DNA from: Metapseudomonas resinovorans DSM 21078 | GTDB taxonomy: Bacteria > Pseudomonadota > Gammaproteobacteria > Pseudomonadales > Pseudomonadaceae | Direction of reading: 5' to 3' | DNA: 64,000 nucleotides | Assembly (NCBI RefSeq): GCF_000423545.1 | Contig: NZ_AUIE01000016.1 | Location: 100,518-164,517 of the forward strand | In this document: piece after piece, positions 33,953 to 43,530 of the stretch | Layout of the letters: each line of letters starts with the position of its first letter | Position numbering within the stretch: the first letter of the stretch is position 1 | Made by a program: the position numbers and the translations under genes | The notes under the pieces: model-generated | What the model saw: only the letters and a program-made list of their open reading frames with translations | Told to the model about the DNA's origin: nothing | Databases searched by the model: none

Positions 33953-35080
33953 GTGGCCATCGACATTATCTGGATTCGCGACGACGCTTCGCTGGCCAAA
34001 CACTGCGCCGAGTGGCGGCGCCTGCCCTTCGTGGCCCTGGACACCGAGTTCATGCGGGTCGACACCTTCTACCCCAAGGCCGGCCTGGTACAGGTCGGTG
34101 ACAGTGAGCGGGCATTCCTCATCGATCCGCTGCTGATCGGCGACTGGTCGCCCTTCGCCGAACTGCTGGAAGACCACGCCGTGCTCAAGGTCCTGCATGC
34201 CTGCAGCGAGGACCTGGAAGTCTTCATGCGCCTGACTGGCGCCTTGCCACAGCCGCTGCTGGATACCCAGCTGGCCGCCGGTTATCTCGGCATCGGCTAT
34301 TCCATGGGCTATTCGCGCCTGGTGCAGGCGGTGCTCGGCATTGAGCTGCCCAAGGACGAAACCCGTTCCGACTGGCTGCAGCGCCCGCTCACCGAGATGC
34401 AGGTGCGTTACGCCGCCGAAGACGTGCAGCACCTGGCCGAGCTCTACGCCGCCCTGGAGCCACGCCTGACCGACCCGAAACGTGCCTGGGTGCTGGAAGA
34501 TGGCGCCGAGCTGGTGGCCAACCTGCGCCGCGAAGTCATTCCGGAAGAGCTCTACCGCGAGGCCAAGTTGGGCTGGAAACTCACTCGCGCCCAGCTCGCC
34601 GTGCTGCGCGAACTCTGCGCCTGGCGCGAGACCGAAGCGCGCCTGCGTGACCAGCCGCGCAACCGCATCCTGCGTGAGCACAGCCTCTGGCCCCTGGCGC
34701 GCTTCCAGCCGGACAACCTCGTGGCCCTGGCGCGAATCGACGACATGCACCCGCGGACCGTGCGCCAGGACGGCAATACCTTGCTTAAATTGATTCGCGA
34801 GGCCGCCGAAACGCCGCCTGAGCAGTGGCCCGAGAAGCTGCCCGAGCCGCTGCCGCCCGAAGCCTCGCCGCTGCTGAAACAGCTGCGCGCCGTTGGCCAG
34901 GCCGAAGCCGAGCGCCTGGGCATGGCCCCGGAACTGATGCTGCGCAAGAAGCATCTGGAGGCCCTGCTCAAGACCGGCTTCCCCGACGGCCCCTACAGCC
35001 TGCCCGAGGGCCTGCGTGGCTGGCGCCGCGAGCTGATGGGCCAGGCCCTGCTGGACACCCTGGCCACGGCCGGCCAATGA
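33953..35080 (+). CDS. rnd: Ribonuclease D
   Basis: 3'-5' exoribonuclease that matures tRNA and other RNA ends. 375 residues. DEDDy catalytic residues: D30 and E32 in ALDTEFMR, Asp in [11 protein letters not shown], and Tyr/Asp in [14 protein letters not shown]. An HRDC domain follows ([35 protein letters not shown]). The GTG start at 33953 has TAGGAG 6 nt upstream. It heads an apparent operon with ycgL and a dehydrogenase gene. Confidence 0.96.
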   Translation: MAIDIIWIRDDASLAKHCAEWRRLPFVALDTEFMRVDTFYPKAGLVQVGDSERAFLIDPLLIGDWSPFAELLEDHAVLKVLHACSEDLEVFMRLTGALPQPLLDTQLAAGYLGIGYSMGYSRLVQAVLGIELPKDETRSDWLQRPLTEMQVRYAAEDVQHLAELYAALEPRLTDPKRAWVLEDGAELVANLRREVIPEELYREAKLGWKLTRAQLAVLRELCAWRETEARLRDQPRNRILREHSLWPLARFQPDNLVALARIDDMHPRTVRQDGNTLLKLIREAAETPPEQWPEKLPEPLPPEASPLLKQLRAVGQAEAERLGMAPELMLRKKHLEALLKTGFPDGPYSLPEGLRGWRRELMGQALLDTLATAGQ

Positions 35081-35127
35081 ACCCTTTCGCCGTGCCGCCT
35101 GGCACGGCTCGCCCCACGAGCCTGACC

Positions 35128-35421
35128 ATGAAACGTATCTGCTCCATCTACAAAAGTCCGCGCAAGAACGAGATGTACCTCTATGTCGACAAGCGCGAGG
35201 CCCTGAGCCGCGTGCCCGAAGGCCTGCTCAGCGCCTTTGGCGCCCCGCAGCACACCTTCGATCTGGTGCTTAGCTCCGAGCGCCAACTGGCCCGTGAAGA
35301 CATCGGCAAGGTGCTGGAGAACATCGAGAAGCAGGGCTATCACCTGCAGATGCCGCCGGCCCAGGATGAGTACATCGAGCACCTGCCGGAAGAGCTGTTG
35401 CGGATGAACGATCCCCTCTGA
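35128..35421 (+). CDS. ycgL: YcgL domain protein
   Basis: A 97-residue member of the conserved YcgL (DUF709) family, function unknown. It begins [23 protein letters not shown] and contains [15 protein letters not shown] and [11 protein letters not shown]. An in-frame ATG at 35077 overlaps the rnd stop (ATGA) and would add 17 residues, which could be used through translational coupling. I prefer 35128 because homologues begin there. Linkage to rnd is conserved in Pseudomonas. Confidence 0.9.
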   Translation: MKRICSIYKSPRKNEMYLYVDKREALSRVPEGLLSAFGAPQHTFDLVLSSERQLAREDIGKVLENIEKQGYHLQMPPAQDEYIEHLPEELLRMNDPL

Positions 35422-36350
35422 TGAAAATCCTCATCGCCGAAGAAGAGTTCGCGCTTTACGCCGATCTGCTGCGCACCGAAACCGGTCTGCAGTTGCATGG
35501 CGGCAGCGAGGCCGAGCGCCTGCTGGAGGCCGCGCGGGAATGCCCGGTCTGGCTGGGCCAGCCCGACCTGCTGGCGCAACTGTTGCGCCAGGGCCGCAAA
35601 CCGGAGTGGATGCAGTCCACCTGGGCGGGCATCACGCCGCTGCTGGCGGCCGACCTGCCCAACGACTACCAACTGACCCGCGCCGTCGGCATCTTCGGCC
35701 AGGTCATGGCCGAGTACGTACTCACCTACCTGCTGGCACACCAGCGGCAAACCCTCTCGCGGGTTGCTGCCCAGGCCGAGAAGCGCTGGGATAACCGCCT
35801 GCCGAGCAGTCTGGTGGGTAAGCGGGTGTTGATCGTCGGCAGTGGTGATATCGGCCAGAGCGTGGCGGGCTTCCTCGAACCCTTCGGCGTCGAACTTCAC
35901 GGCATCGCCCGCGAGCCCCGTCAACTGGAGCCCTTCGAGCGGGTCTTCGGCATGGAGTCGCTGGTGGAGCAGGTGGGGTGGGCCGACTGCGTGGTGAATC
36001 TGCTGCCCGACACGCCGGCCACCCGCGATATCTACGATGCCGCGATTTTTGAACGCATGCGCCCGACCGCGCTGTTCATCAACGCCGGTCGCGGCGTGGC
36101 AGTGGTGGACCATGACCTGGTGGCGGCGCTGCAGGCCGGGCAACTGGCCGGTGCCGTGATCGATGTCTGCCGTGAAGAACCGCTGCCCGCCTGGCACCCG
36201 TTCTGGACCGCCCCCAACCTGCTGGTCACGGGCCACAGCTCGGCGCCAACGCTGCCCAGCGCCATGGCGCGGCTGTTCGTCGATAACCTGGGGCGCTACC
36301 GCGCCGGGGAACCGCTCAGGGGGCAAGTCAGCTTCGAGCGCGGCTACTGA
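35421..36350 (+). CDS. D-2-hydroxyacid dehydrogenase family protein
   Basis: A 309-residue NAD(P)-dependent dehydrogenase of the D-isomer specific 2-hydroxyacid family (GhrA-like). The nucleotide-binding motif is VGKRVLIVGSGDIGQSVA. Substrate and catalytic residues lie in FINAGRGVAVV (Arg), DVCREEPLP (Glu) and GHSSAPT (His). Its ATG shares one base with the ycgL stop (TGATG), so it is translationally coupled. A likely glyoxylate/hydroxypyruvate-type reductase, substrate unproven. Confidence 0.9.
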   Translation: MKILIAEEEFALYADLLRTETGLQLHGGSEAERLLEAARECPVWLGQPDLLAQLLRQGRKPEWMQSTWAGITPLLAADLPNDYQLTRAVGIFGQVMAEYVLTYLLAHQRQTLSRVAAQAEKRWDNRLPSSLVGKRVLIVGSGDIGQSVAGFLEPFGVELHGIAREPRQLEPFERVFGMESLVEQVGWADCVVNLLPDTPATRDIYDAAIFERMRPTALFINAGRGVAVVDHDLVAALQAGQLAGAVIDVCREEPLPAWHPFWTAPNLLVTGHSSAPTLPSAMARLFVDNLGRYRAGEPLRGQVSFERGY

Positions 36351-36442
36351 GTTCGCCGCGCTGTAACCAATGGTCAGCTATGCTTGGCCGACACCCTGGA
36401 CCCGACTAGACTACGCGCCCCCGAAATAACCCCCCGTACGCC

Positions 36443-36892
36443 ATGGCCGCCAAAGTCGAACCCTTCTGGAAGCGCAAGACCCTCGATCAGCTCGATCAGG
36501 AGGAATGGGAGTCCCTCTGCGATGGCTGCGGACTTTGTTGCCTGCAGAAGCTGGAGGACGAGGACGACGGCAGCGTCTATTACACGCGCATCGCCTGCAA
36601 GCTGCTGGATCTGAAAACCTGCCGCTGCACCGACTACGCCAATCGCCGCCAGTTCGTTGCCGACTGCATCCAGCTCACCCCGGCCCAGGCCGATCAGTTC
36701 AGCTGGTTGCCGCCCACCTGCGGCTACCGCCTGGTGGCCGAGGGCAAGGACCTGCCGCCCTGGCACCACCTGGTCTGCAATGACCCCGAGGCGGTGCACA
36801 AGGCCGGCATCTCCCAATCCGGACGCATGCTCAGTGAAAACAGCGTGGCCGAGGATGATTGGGAGGACTATCTGATTTTTCGCGCAGGCTAG
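36443..36892 (+). CDS. ycgN: YcgN family cysteine-cluster protein (UPF0260)
   Basis: A 149-residue protein with the zinc/iron cysteine cluster [17 protein letters not shown] followed by [39 protein letters not shown] and [16 protein letters not shown]. Typical of the YkgJ/YcgN superfamily. Function unknown; metal binding is inferred from the Cys pattern. It follows the rnd-ycgL-dehydrogenase group by 92 nt. Confidence 0.92.
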   Translation: MAAKVEPFWKRKTLDQLDQEEWESLCDGCGLCCLQKLEDEDDGSVYYTRIACKLLDLKTCRCTDYANRRQFVADCIQLTPAQADQFSWLPPTCGYRLVAEGKDLPPWHHLVCNDPEAVHKAGISQSGRMLSENSVAEDDWEDYLIFRAG

Positions 36893-37034
36893 CAGGCAGT
36901 TGAAAAACTACCTGCGTTGCCGATGCGTCGTTAAAAACCGACTCAAATTGCTCATTTACAACACGTAAACTCCGCATTTTCGTCGTTTTTTTCCTCGCCT
37001 CGGCTGCCTCGCTCACGTTTTTCAATGAGCTGCT
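36893..37034. repeat. Pseudomonas intergenic repeat with TTGAAAAAC/GTTTTTCAA ends
   Basis: TTGAAAAAC at 36900-36908 is inverted at 37017-37025. The interior contains CTCATTTACA...GTAAACTCCGC, a word I associate with a common ~130-bp Pseudomonas intergenic repeat. It lies directly after the ycgN stop and probably folds into a long hairpin. Confidence 0.7.
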
Positions 37035-37112
37035 TTGGCCGGTCACGGATCAAACCACTGCCGTTCGAGTCTCAGGGACTGACTGTCACACCCACCAAGG
37101 AAACCATCCTCG

Positions 37113-38336
37113 ATGTCCGCCCGTTCCCAGCTCCTGCTGTCCGCCGTCCTGTTGACCCTCAGCGCCCCGCTGTGGGCAGCGAAGCAGGTCGATCTCGACT
37201 ATCAGGTGCGCTTTCTGCCCGAAAGCGACCAGGCCGAAGTCAGTCTGGTACTGGAGAAGGGCGACAGCGTGCGCAGCCTGCGTTTCGACCTGGGCGACAA
37301 GGGCTACTACAGCGACTTCAAGGCCAGCGGCAGCTGGACTCAGGATGACCCGCAACACGGCACCTGGGTGCCCGGCGACGGCCAGACCAGCCTGAGCTAC
37401 AAGGTGCGTGTCAGCCACCCGCGTGGCGATGGTCGTTTCGATGCCCGCATGACCCCCGATTGGGCATTGCTGCGGGGCGATGACCTGGTGCCGGCGGCGC
37501 GCCTGGACATGGTGGATGGCATCGAGCTGGTGGCGCGCCTGCAGATCGATATGCCCAAGGGGTGGAAGTCGGTGGAAACCGGCTGGCCACGCGTCGGCAA
37601 GAACCGCTTCCGCATCGACAACCCCGAGCGCATGTTCGACCGTCCAACCGGCTGGATCCTGGCCGGCAAGCTGGGCAGTCGCCGTGCCACCCTGGGGGCT
37701 ACCGACGTCACGGTCAGTGCGCCGGTGGGCGAGGGCATGCGGCGCATGGACATCCTCACCTTGCTGACCTTCGTCTGGCCTCATGCCCAGGAAGTCTTCC
37801 CCCGCGAGCCGGGCAAGCTGCTGATCGTCGGGGCCAACGACCCCATGTGGCGAGGCGGCCTGTCTGCTCCCAACTCCTATTTCATGCACTCGGCGCGACC
37901 ACTAGTGAGCGAAAACGGCACCAGTTCCCTGGTGCATGAGCTGGTGCATGTACTCAGCCGGATCAGCGATACCGACAAGAGCGACTGGATCAGCGAAGGG
38001 GTGGCCGAGTACTACGCCATCGAGCTGCTGCGCCGTGCCGGTGGCCTGAGCGACGATCGTTACGAGGCCATTCGCAAGCAACTGCGCCAGTGGAGCAAGA
38101 AGGTCGACAGCCTGCGCGGCGAACACGCCAGCGGCCCGGTCACCGCACGCGCCGTGCTGCTGCTGCAGGACCTGGACAAGGAAATCCGCCTGCGCACTGA
38201 CGGCCTGCGCTCCATGGACGACGTCGCCCGCGGCCTGATGCGCCTGGACAAGGCCAGCACCCAGGACTTCATCGAAATCACCGAAAACATCATGGGCGGC
38301 GCGTCGGACGTGCTCGATACCAAGCTGTTGCGTTGA
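37113..38336 (+). CDS. Secreted M1/M61-like metallopeptidase-family protein
   Basis: A 407-residue exported protein: signal peptide SARSQLLLSAVLLTLSAPLWA, an N-terminal beta-rich domain, and a gluzincin-type centre HELVH (275-279) with Glu residues at 295 and 299 (SEGVAEYYA) as third-ligand candidates. This pattern resembles M1/M61 aminopeptidases but the protein is shorter and lacks an obvious GAMEN exopeptidase motif. The substrate is unknown. The start has AAGGAAA upstream, just beyond a repeat. Confidence 0.8.
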   Translation: MSARSQLLLSAVLLTLSAPLWAAKQVDLDYQVRFLPESDQAEVSLVLEKGDSVRSLRFDLGDKGYYSDFKASGSWTQDDPQHGTWVPGDGQTSLSYKVRVSHPRGDGRFDARMTPDWALLRGDDLVPAARLDMVDGIELVARLQIDMPKGWKSVETGWPRVGKNRFRIDNPERMFDRPTGWILAGKLGSRRATLGATDVTVSAPVGEGMRRMDILTLLTFVWPHAQEVFPREPGKLLIVGANDPMWRGGLSAPNSYFMHSARPLVSENGTSSLVHELVHVLSRISDTDKSDWISEGVAEYYAIELLRRAGGLSDDRYEAIRKQLRQWSKKVDSLRGEHASGPVTARAVLLLQDLDKEIRLRTDGLRSMDDVARGLMRLDKASTQDFIEITENIMGGASDVLDTKLLR

Positions 38337-38414
38337 TGCCTCGTCCACCACGACTACCCATCCTACGAACTGGCCGGCGCTTTTGCCTGTAGGGGCGAAT
38401 TTCCCACTGTCGGC

Positions 38415-39110
38415 CTACATCTCCCCCCGCCGCCCGCTCAGCAGTTCCAGCATGGCTGCCGCCGTCGGCTCGGACGATGCCGGGTTCTGCCCGGTGATCA
38501 GGTTGCCGTCGGTGACCACATGGGGCTGCCAGTCCGCCACTTTGGAGTAATGGCCACCGTTCTCCTTGAGCGCATCTTCCAGCAGGAAGGGCACCACGTC
38601 GGCCAGGCCCACAGCGGTTTCCTCGGAGTTGGAAAAGCCGGTCACTGCATTGCCCTGCACCAGAGGTGCACCGTCCGGCGCCTTGGCGTTAAGCAGCACG
38701 GCTGGTGCGTGGCACACGGCGCCCACCGGCTTGCCGGCGGCGTAGAAGCTTTCGATCAGCACGATGGAGTGCAGGTCGTCCACCAGGTCCCACATCGGGC
38801 CGTGGCCACCGGGGTAGAAGAGGGCGTCGTAGTCCCCCGGCGCCAGCCCGGCCAGCAAATGGGTGTTGGCCAGTGCACGGCGCGCCTCGTCATCCTCGCG
38901 GAAACGGTGCGTTGCCTCGGTCTGGGCGTCCGGGTCGTCGCTCTTCGGGTCCAGCGGCGGCTGGCCGCCCCTGGGCGAGGCCAGCACCACCTCGGCGCCG
39001 GCATCGCGAAAGGCGAAATAAGGCGCGGCGAACTCCTCCAGCCAGAAACCGGTCTTCTTGCCGGTGTTGCCCAACTGGTCGTGGGAGGTCAGTACCATCA
39101 GGATCTTCAT
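38415..39110 (-). CDS. Type 1 glutamine amidotransferase-like DJ-1/PfpI protein (Hsp31-like)
   Basis: A 231-residue DJ-1 superfamily protein. It has KILMVLTSHDQLGNTGKKTGFWLEEFAAPYFAF, ASPRGGQPPLDPKSDD, DALFYPGGHGPMWDL and the nucleophile elbow GAVCHAPAVLL with catalytic Cys. This matches the Hsp31/YajL-like group with proposed glyoxalase III or chaperone-deglycase activity. Start 39110 follows AAGGAGA; the longer frame to 39248 is out of the family's N-terminus. It is followed upstream (same strand) by an HNH gene 41 nt away. Confidence 0.88.
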   Translation of the reverse strand: MKILMVLTSHDQLGNTGKKTGFWLEEFAAPYFAFRDAGAEVVLASPRGGQPPLDPKSDDPDAQTEATHRFREDDEARRALANTHLLAGLAPGDYDALFYPGGHGPMWDLVDDLHSIVLIESFYAAGKPVGAVCHAPAVLLNAKAPDGAPLVQGNAVTGFSNSEETAVGLADVVPFLLEDALKENGGHYSKVADWQPHVVTDGNLITGQNPASSEPTAAAMLELLSGRRGEM

Positions 39111-39151
39111 CGTGATCTCCTTGCGGACTCGGTGACGAACGGCCCGGCGGG

Positions 39152-39526
39152 CTATTCCTCGCGCTTCAACAGGTTGCCGATGTCGGCGAACGCCTTGTAG
39201 GTGGTGCGCGGACTCTGCCGCGCGCCGGGTTCTTCCTCGCTGTGCCACTGCTGGTCGATGTAGCGGGCGTGCTCGTTGTCATGACAGTAGAGGCAGAGCA
39301 GCTCCCAGTTCGAACCGTCCGGCGGGTTGTTGTCATGATTGTGATCGCGGTGATGCACCGTAAGTTCGGACAGGCGCTTGCCGCTGAACTCGCGTCCACA
39401 GCGGCCACATACCCAGGGAAACAGCTTCAGTGCCTGTTCCCGGTAGCTGTGTTCGCGTCGCTTGCGTTCGTCGGCGAGCAGTTTGTCCAGCTTGCTTGTG
39501 GGCGGTGCTGATCGCTCTGTGCCCAT
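39152..39526 (-). CDS. YajD-type HNH nuclease family protein
   Basis: A 124-residue protein of the YajD family. It has LLADERKRREHSYREQALKLFPWVCGRCGREF, the HNH core LTVHHRDHNHDNNPPDGSNWELLCLYCHDNEH, and zinc CxxC pairs CGRCG and CLYCHDNEH. The start at 39526 has GGAG 8 nt upstream and is preferred to 39784. Nuclease activity is inferred from the HNH motif. It probably shares a transcript with the downstream DJ-1 gene. Confidence 0.85.
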   Translation of the reverse strand: MGTERSAPPTSKLDKLLADERKRREHSYREQALKLFPWVCGRCGREFSGKRLSELTVHHRDHNHDNNPPDGSNWELLCLYCHDNEHARYIDQQWHSEEEPGARQSPRTTYKAFADIGNLLKREE

Positions 39527-39659
39527 TGGTTGCGCTCCCGAGTCTGGATCTGTGAAAAGTCTAGTCCGGGCATGCCGGATCGCGGGTATCCCGTCGCACG
39601 GGGCGTCGCGCCGGCCGTCGGGGTTTAGACTCAGACAAGGTATGAACCGGAGGCAGCCC

Positions 39660-39986
39660 ATGAAGCTTTCGCACAGGTCGTTGCTGCTGGCGCTGGCCCT
39701 GATCGCCGGCAGCGCGGCCGCGCAGAATCCACCGCTGCTGCGTGCGCCCTTGCAGGCGCCGGCCGGATCGCCCGGCACCGTCAATCCGCAGCCCTACCCG
39801 CAAGTGACGCCGCGTGCGATCACCAGCCCGGCGCCGCAGAGCGGCAGCCCGCAGATGATGAAGCGGCCAGACCAGGAGCAACGCCTGCGCCAGTCCCTGG
39901 AGCAGCGCGACCAGCCGATCCCGGTGCTGGAGCAGCAACTGGAGCGCAACACCAAGGGACTCGGGACCGGCACCGGCAATCCCTGA
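39660..39986 (+). CDS. Secreted Pro/Gln-rich small protein
   Basis: A 108-residue protein with signal peptide KLSHRSLLLALALIAGSAAAQ, then a low-complexity Pro/Ala/Gln-rich chain (PQPYPQVTPRAITSPAPQSGSPQ) and a charged helical tail (RPDQEQRLRQSLEQRDQPIPVLEQQLERN). GGAGG with 6-nt spacing supports ATG 39660. No family recognised. It ends 3 nt before the convergent ptrB gene. Confidence 0.7.
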   Translation: MKLSHRSLLLALALIAGSAAAQNPPLLRAPLQAPAGSPGTVNPQPYPQVTPRAITSPAPQSGSPQMMKRPDQEQRLRQSLEQRDQPIPVLEQQLERNTKGLGTGTGNP

Positions 39987-39989
39987 TCG

Positions 39990-42023
39990 TTACTGGGGCA
40001 GCCCCAGCACCTTGAGCAGGAAGGCGTACTCCAGCGCCACGTCGCGTAGCGCCTGGTAGCGGCCGCTCATGCCGCCATGGCCGGCGCCGAGGTCGGTCTT
40101 GAGCAGCAGCGGGTTGTTGTCGGTCTTCGTTGCGCGCAAGCGGGCCACCCATTTGGCGGCTTCCCAGTACTGCACGCGGCTGTCGTTGTAGCCGGCCACC
40201 ACCAGCATCGCCGGGTAGGCCTGTGCGCTCACGTTCTCGTAGGGCGCGTAGCCCTTGATCCGCGCGAACACCTCAGGCTCGTTCGGGTCGCCCCATTCGT
40301 CGTACTCGGTCACAGTCAGCGGCAGGTCGGGGTTCTGCATGGTGTTCAGCACATCCACGAACGGCACTTCGGCGATGGCCGCGGCGAACAGCTCCGGGCG
40401 CAGGTTCAGCACCGCCCCAATCAGCAGGCCCCCGGCGCTGCCGCCACTGATGGCCAGTTGCGCGGAGGTGGTGTAGCCCTCTGCGATCAGGTGCTCGGCG
40501 CAGGCGATGAAGTCGCCGAAGCTGTTGGCCTTGTGCTCCAGCTTGCCGGCGCGGTACCAGGCCTCACCCAGCTCGCCGCCGCCGCGCACGTGGGCGATGG
40601 CGAAGACGAACCCGCGCTCCAGCAGGCTCAGCCGTGCATGGGAGAACCAGGGGTCGAGGCTCTCGCCATAAGCGCCGTAGCCATAGAGGTAGAGCGGGGC
40701 GGGCTTGCCCAGCGTGTCGCGGTGCGCCACCAGGCTGATGGGGATGCGCGTACCGTCCGCCGCCGTCGCCCAGAGACGGCGGCTGACAAAGGCGTCCGCA
40801 TCGAAGGGGCCTTCCACCGGCGTTTCCTTGAGCACCTTCTGCGCGCCTGTGGCCAGCTCCAGTTGGCGCACCTGCGCCGGCCGGTTGAGGGCCTCGTAGC
40901 GCAGGCGGACCACCGGGCTGTCGAACTCCAGGCTGTCCTGCACGTAAAGGCTGTAGGCCGCATCCGGCAACTGGAGCGGGTAGGGCGCCGCACCTTGCGG
41001 GTGCACCTGGATGATCGGCAGGCCCCCTTCGCGCAGGCTCAGGACGAAGCCGCCGGCATTCAGGCTGACGCCTTCCAGCATGCGCGTCTCGTCATGGGGG
41101 ATCAGCGTCTGCCAGCGGTCGCGAACGGGTACCGCTTCGGTGCTCTGGTAGAGCGCGAAGTTGATGCCGCTCTGGTTGCTGCGGATCAACCAGGCCCACT
41201 GGCCGTCCAGCTTGCCGTGGTCGATGTAGTACTCGTGCTCTTCTTCGCGCTCGGCCACGCAGGCCCAGGTACCTTCAGGGGTGTCGGCATCCAGCACCCA
41301 GGCTTCGCTGGTGGTCTTGCTGTTGAGCAGGAGGATCAGCTGGCGCTCGGAGCTGGCGCGGTAGCAATGCAGGAAAAAGCGTCCGTCGCCTTCCTCGAAT
41401 ACCAGTGCCGCGCCGGGCTCGCCCAGGCGGGTGCGGTACAGGCGGTGCGGGCGATGGGTGTCGTCCAGTTCACCAAAGAACAGCGTGGCGCTGTCGTTGG
41501 CCCAGGTCATGCTGCCGTCGCAGTGCTCGAAGGGCAGGGCGGTGATTTCTCCCGTCGCCAGTTCCTTGACGAACAGCTGGTAGATCTCGTCGCCGCTGGT
41601 ATCCAGGCTGTAGGCCAGGCGTGCGTGGTCCGGGCTGATGCTGAAGGCGCCAATGGACAGGAAGCCGCCAGCGGCCAGCTCGTTCGGGTCCAGCAGCAGT
41701 TCTTCGCCGGCGTCGTCCAGGGTCAGGGAGCCGTCGGTCGGGCGCGGGCAGCGGTAGTGGCGCGGGTACTCGTCACCGGCAGTGGTGCGCTGGTAGTAGA
41801 GCCAGGGGCCCCAGGGCACCGGCAGGGACAGGTCGGTTTCGCGGATGCGGCCCTTGATCTCCTGGAACAGCGTCTCGCGCAGCGCTTTCTGATCGGCCAG
41901 CACGGTTTCCAGCCAGGCGTTCTCCGCCTCGAGGTGGGCGAGCACGTCGGGCGCATCGCGCTCCTCCAGCCAGCGGTAGGGGTCGTCACCGGGTTCGATG
42001 CGGGCGATGGGGGCTTGGGACAT
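39990..42023 (-). CDS. ptrB: Oligopeptidase B (S9 prolyl oligopeptidase family)
   Basis: Cytosolic serine peptidase cleaving short peptides after Arg or Lys. 677 residues: N-terminal seven-bladed propeller (from PYRWLEERDAPDVLAHLEAENAW) and C-terminal alpha/beta hydrolase with nucleophile in AISGGSAGGLLIGAVLNLRPELF. The Asp region is VVAGYNDSRVQYWEAAKW and the His is in GAGHGGMSGRY. Full length and intact. Convergent with the small secreted protein gene. Confidence 0.95.
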   Translation of the reverse strand: MSQAPIARIEPGDDPYRWLEERDAPDVLAHLEAENAWLETVLADQKALRETLFQEIKGRIRETDLSLPVPWGPWLYYQRTTAGDEYPRHYRCPRPTDGSLTLDDAGEELLLDPNELAAGGFLSIGAFSISPDHARLAYSLDTSGDEIYQLFVKELATGEITALPFEHCDGSMTWANDSATLFFGELDDTHRPHRLYRTRLGEPGAALVFEEGDGRFFLHCYRASSERQLILLLNSKTTSEAWVLDADTPEGTWACVAEREEEHEYYIDHGKLDGQWAWLIRSNQSGINFALYQSTEAVPVRDRWQTLIPHDETRMLEGVSLNAGGFVLSLREGGLPIIQVHPQGAAPYPLQLPDAAYSLYVQDSLEFDSPVVRLRYEALNRPAQVRQLELATGAQKVLKETPVEGPFDADAFVSRRLWATAADGTRIPISLVAHRDTLGKPAPLYLYGYGAYGESLDPWFSHARLSLLERGFVFAIAHVRGGGELGEAWYRAGKLEHKANSFGDFIACAEHLIAEGYTTSAQLAISGGSAGGLLIGAVLNLRPELFAAAIAEVPFVDVLNTMQNPDLPLTVTEYDEWGDPNEPEVFARIKGYAPYENVSAQAYPAMLVVAGYNDSRVQYWEAAKWVARLRATKTDNNPLLLKTDLGAGHGGMSGRYQALRDVALEYAFLLKVLGLPQ

Positions 42024-42124
42024 GGGTACTCTCGAAGGCAGGCGGGGCGGCGACGGCAGGAGCGCCGGAACCGTGAAAAGCGTTTATCATAAGCGCCCTT
42101 TTGCCAGCCTTGCCACGGACGCCA

Positions 42125-42610
42125 ATGACTGAAAACGACTACCTGCTCGCCTGGGCTGCCTATGGAGTGGCCGCGCTCGGCTGCCTGCTGGTCTGGTTCC
42201 GCCTCACGGGCTGGATGTGGCGCTGGCTGCGTGAGCCGCTGCGTCTGCTGGTGGCAGTGCTGTTGCTGACCCCCACCATCGTCGACCCGGCCAAGGACAT
42301 GTTCGCCCCGGCAGTGGCCATCACCGCGCTGGATGTGCTGTTCAAGGTCGGCAACAACGCCTGGAAGGCTACCCTCGATCTGACCATGTACAGCATCATT
42401 GCGCTGACCCTGTACCTGGTATATGCCAGCATCCGCTGGCCCATCGAGAACAAACTCAAGGCCCGCCGTGCCGAACGCGAAGCGGCCCAACAGGCCGAAG
42501 CCGAAGAAGAGCCGACCCTGCGCGAAATCATGCGCGACAGCAAACCCGAAGCGGACACCCGCTACGACCAGAACGGCGACCGCCGCCTGCGCATCGAACC
42601 CCGCCTCTGA
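42125..42610 (+). CDS. Inner-membrane protein of unknown function (MFS-unrelated, 3 TM)
   Basis: A 161-residue protein with three hydrophobic segments (LAWAAYGVAALGCLLVWF, LLVAVLLLTPTIV, LTMYSIIALTLYLVYASIRW) and a long charged cytoplasmic tail (NKLKARRAEREAAQQAEAEEEPTLREIM). The family is conserved near oligopeptidase B in pseudomonads; I recognise no function. Starts at ATG 42125, divergent from ptrB by 101 nt. Confidence 0.8.
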   Translation: MTENDYLLAWAAYGVAALGCLLVWFRLTGWMWRWLREPLRLLVAVLLLTPTIVDPAKDMFAPAVAITALDVLFKVGNNAWKATLDLTMYSIIALTLYLVYASIRWPIENKLKARRAEREAAQQAEAEEEPTLREIMRDSKPEADTRYDQNGDRRLRIEPRL

Positions 42611-42738
42611 TGCACCGGGCCTTGCGGCCCGGCCACTGGACGTTCAGCATGGGCCACCCCGGCCCGGAACGTCCCTTTCACTTCCCGGTGCGGGAAGTCG
42701 CCTCCTTCCAAGAACGCCTGACGCCAGAGTCCTGAACC

Positions 42739-43512
42739 ATGTGCGAATTGCTCGGCATGAGCGCCAACGTCCCCACCGATATCGTTTTCAGCTTCACCGG
42801 CCTGATGCAACGCGGCGGCGGCACTGGCCCGCACCGCGACGGCTGGGGCATCGGCTTCTATGAAGGGCGCGGCCTGCGCCTGTTCCAGGACCCTGCCGCG
42901 AGCATCGAGTCCGAGGTGGCGCGCCTGGTCCAGCGTTACCCGATCAAGAGCGAAACCGTCATCGGCCATATTCGCCAGGCCAACGTCGGCAAGGTCTGCC
43001 TGTCCAACACCCATCCGTTCGTCCGCGAGCTCTGGGGCCGCAACTGGTGCTTTGCGCACAACGGCCAACTGTCCGGCTACGAGCCGCCCAAAGGTTTCTA
43101 TTGCCCGGTGGGCGATACCGACAGCGAAGCGGCCTTCTGCAACCTGCTCAACCGTGTGCGCGGTGCCTTTCCAGAGCCGGTCATGGCGGAAATCCTCCTG
43201 CCGGTGCTGATCCAGGCCTGCTTCGAATTTCGCCAGAAGGGCGTGTTCAACTGCCTGCTCAGCGATGGCGACTGGCTGTTCAGCTTCTGCTCCACCAAGC
43301 TGGCCCACATCACCCGCCGCGCGCCCTTCGGCCCAGCAAGCCTGAAGGACGCCGACCTGACGGTGGACTTCCAGGCCGAAACCACCCCCAACGACGTGGT
43401 CACGGTAATTGCCACCGAACCGCTGACCGAAAACGAAAACTGGAACATCTTCCAGCCCGGCGAGTGGATCCTCTGGCGCCGCGGCGAGATCGTCACCCAG
43501 GGCCGGGCCTGA
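42739..43512 (+). CDS. Class II glutamine amidotransferase (YafJ-like)
   Basis: A 257-residue Ntn-hydrolase glutaminase. The mature nucleophile is Cys2 after Met removal ([15 protein letters not shown]). Family signatures are [49 protein letters not shown] and [13 protein letters not shown]. It is a stand-alone glutaminase domain; the ammonia acceptor, if any, is unknown. Probably in an operon with the DUF2937 gene 18 nt downstream. Confidence 0.92.
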   Translation: MCELLGMSANVPTDIVFSFTGLMQRGGGTGPHRDGWGIGFYEGRGLRLFQDPAASIESEVARLVQRYPIKSETVIGHIRQANVGKVCLSNTHPFVRELWGRNWCFAHNGQLSGYEPPKGFYCPVGDTDSEAAFCNLLNRVRGAFPEPVMAEILLPVLIQACFEFRQKGVFNCLLSDGDWLFSFCSTKLAHITRRAPFGPASLKDADLTVDFQAETTPNDVVTVIATEPLTENENWNIFQPGEWILWRRGEIVTQGRA

Positions 43513-43530
43513 CAACAGGAGATACAGGGA

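Noticed and set aside
32633..35077. 814-codon minus-strand frame across dapA and rnd
   Set aside because: It is antisense to two well-supported genes, repetitive in Gln/Gly/Leu, and has no recognisable domain; typical of high-GC shadow frames.
40077..42092. 671-codon plus-strand frame opposite oligopeptidase B
   Set aside because: Antisense shadow of ptrB; Val/Gly/Ala/Gln-rich with no motif.
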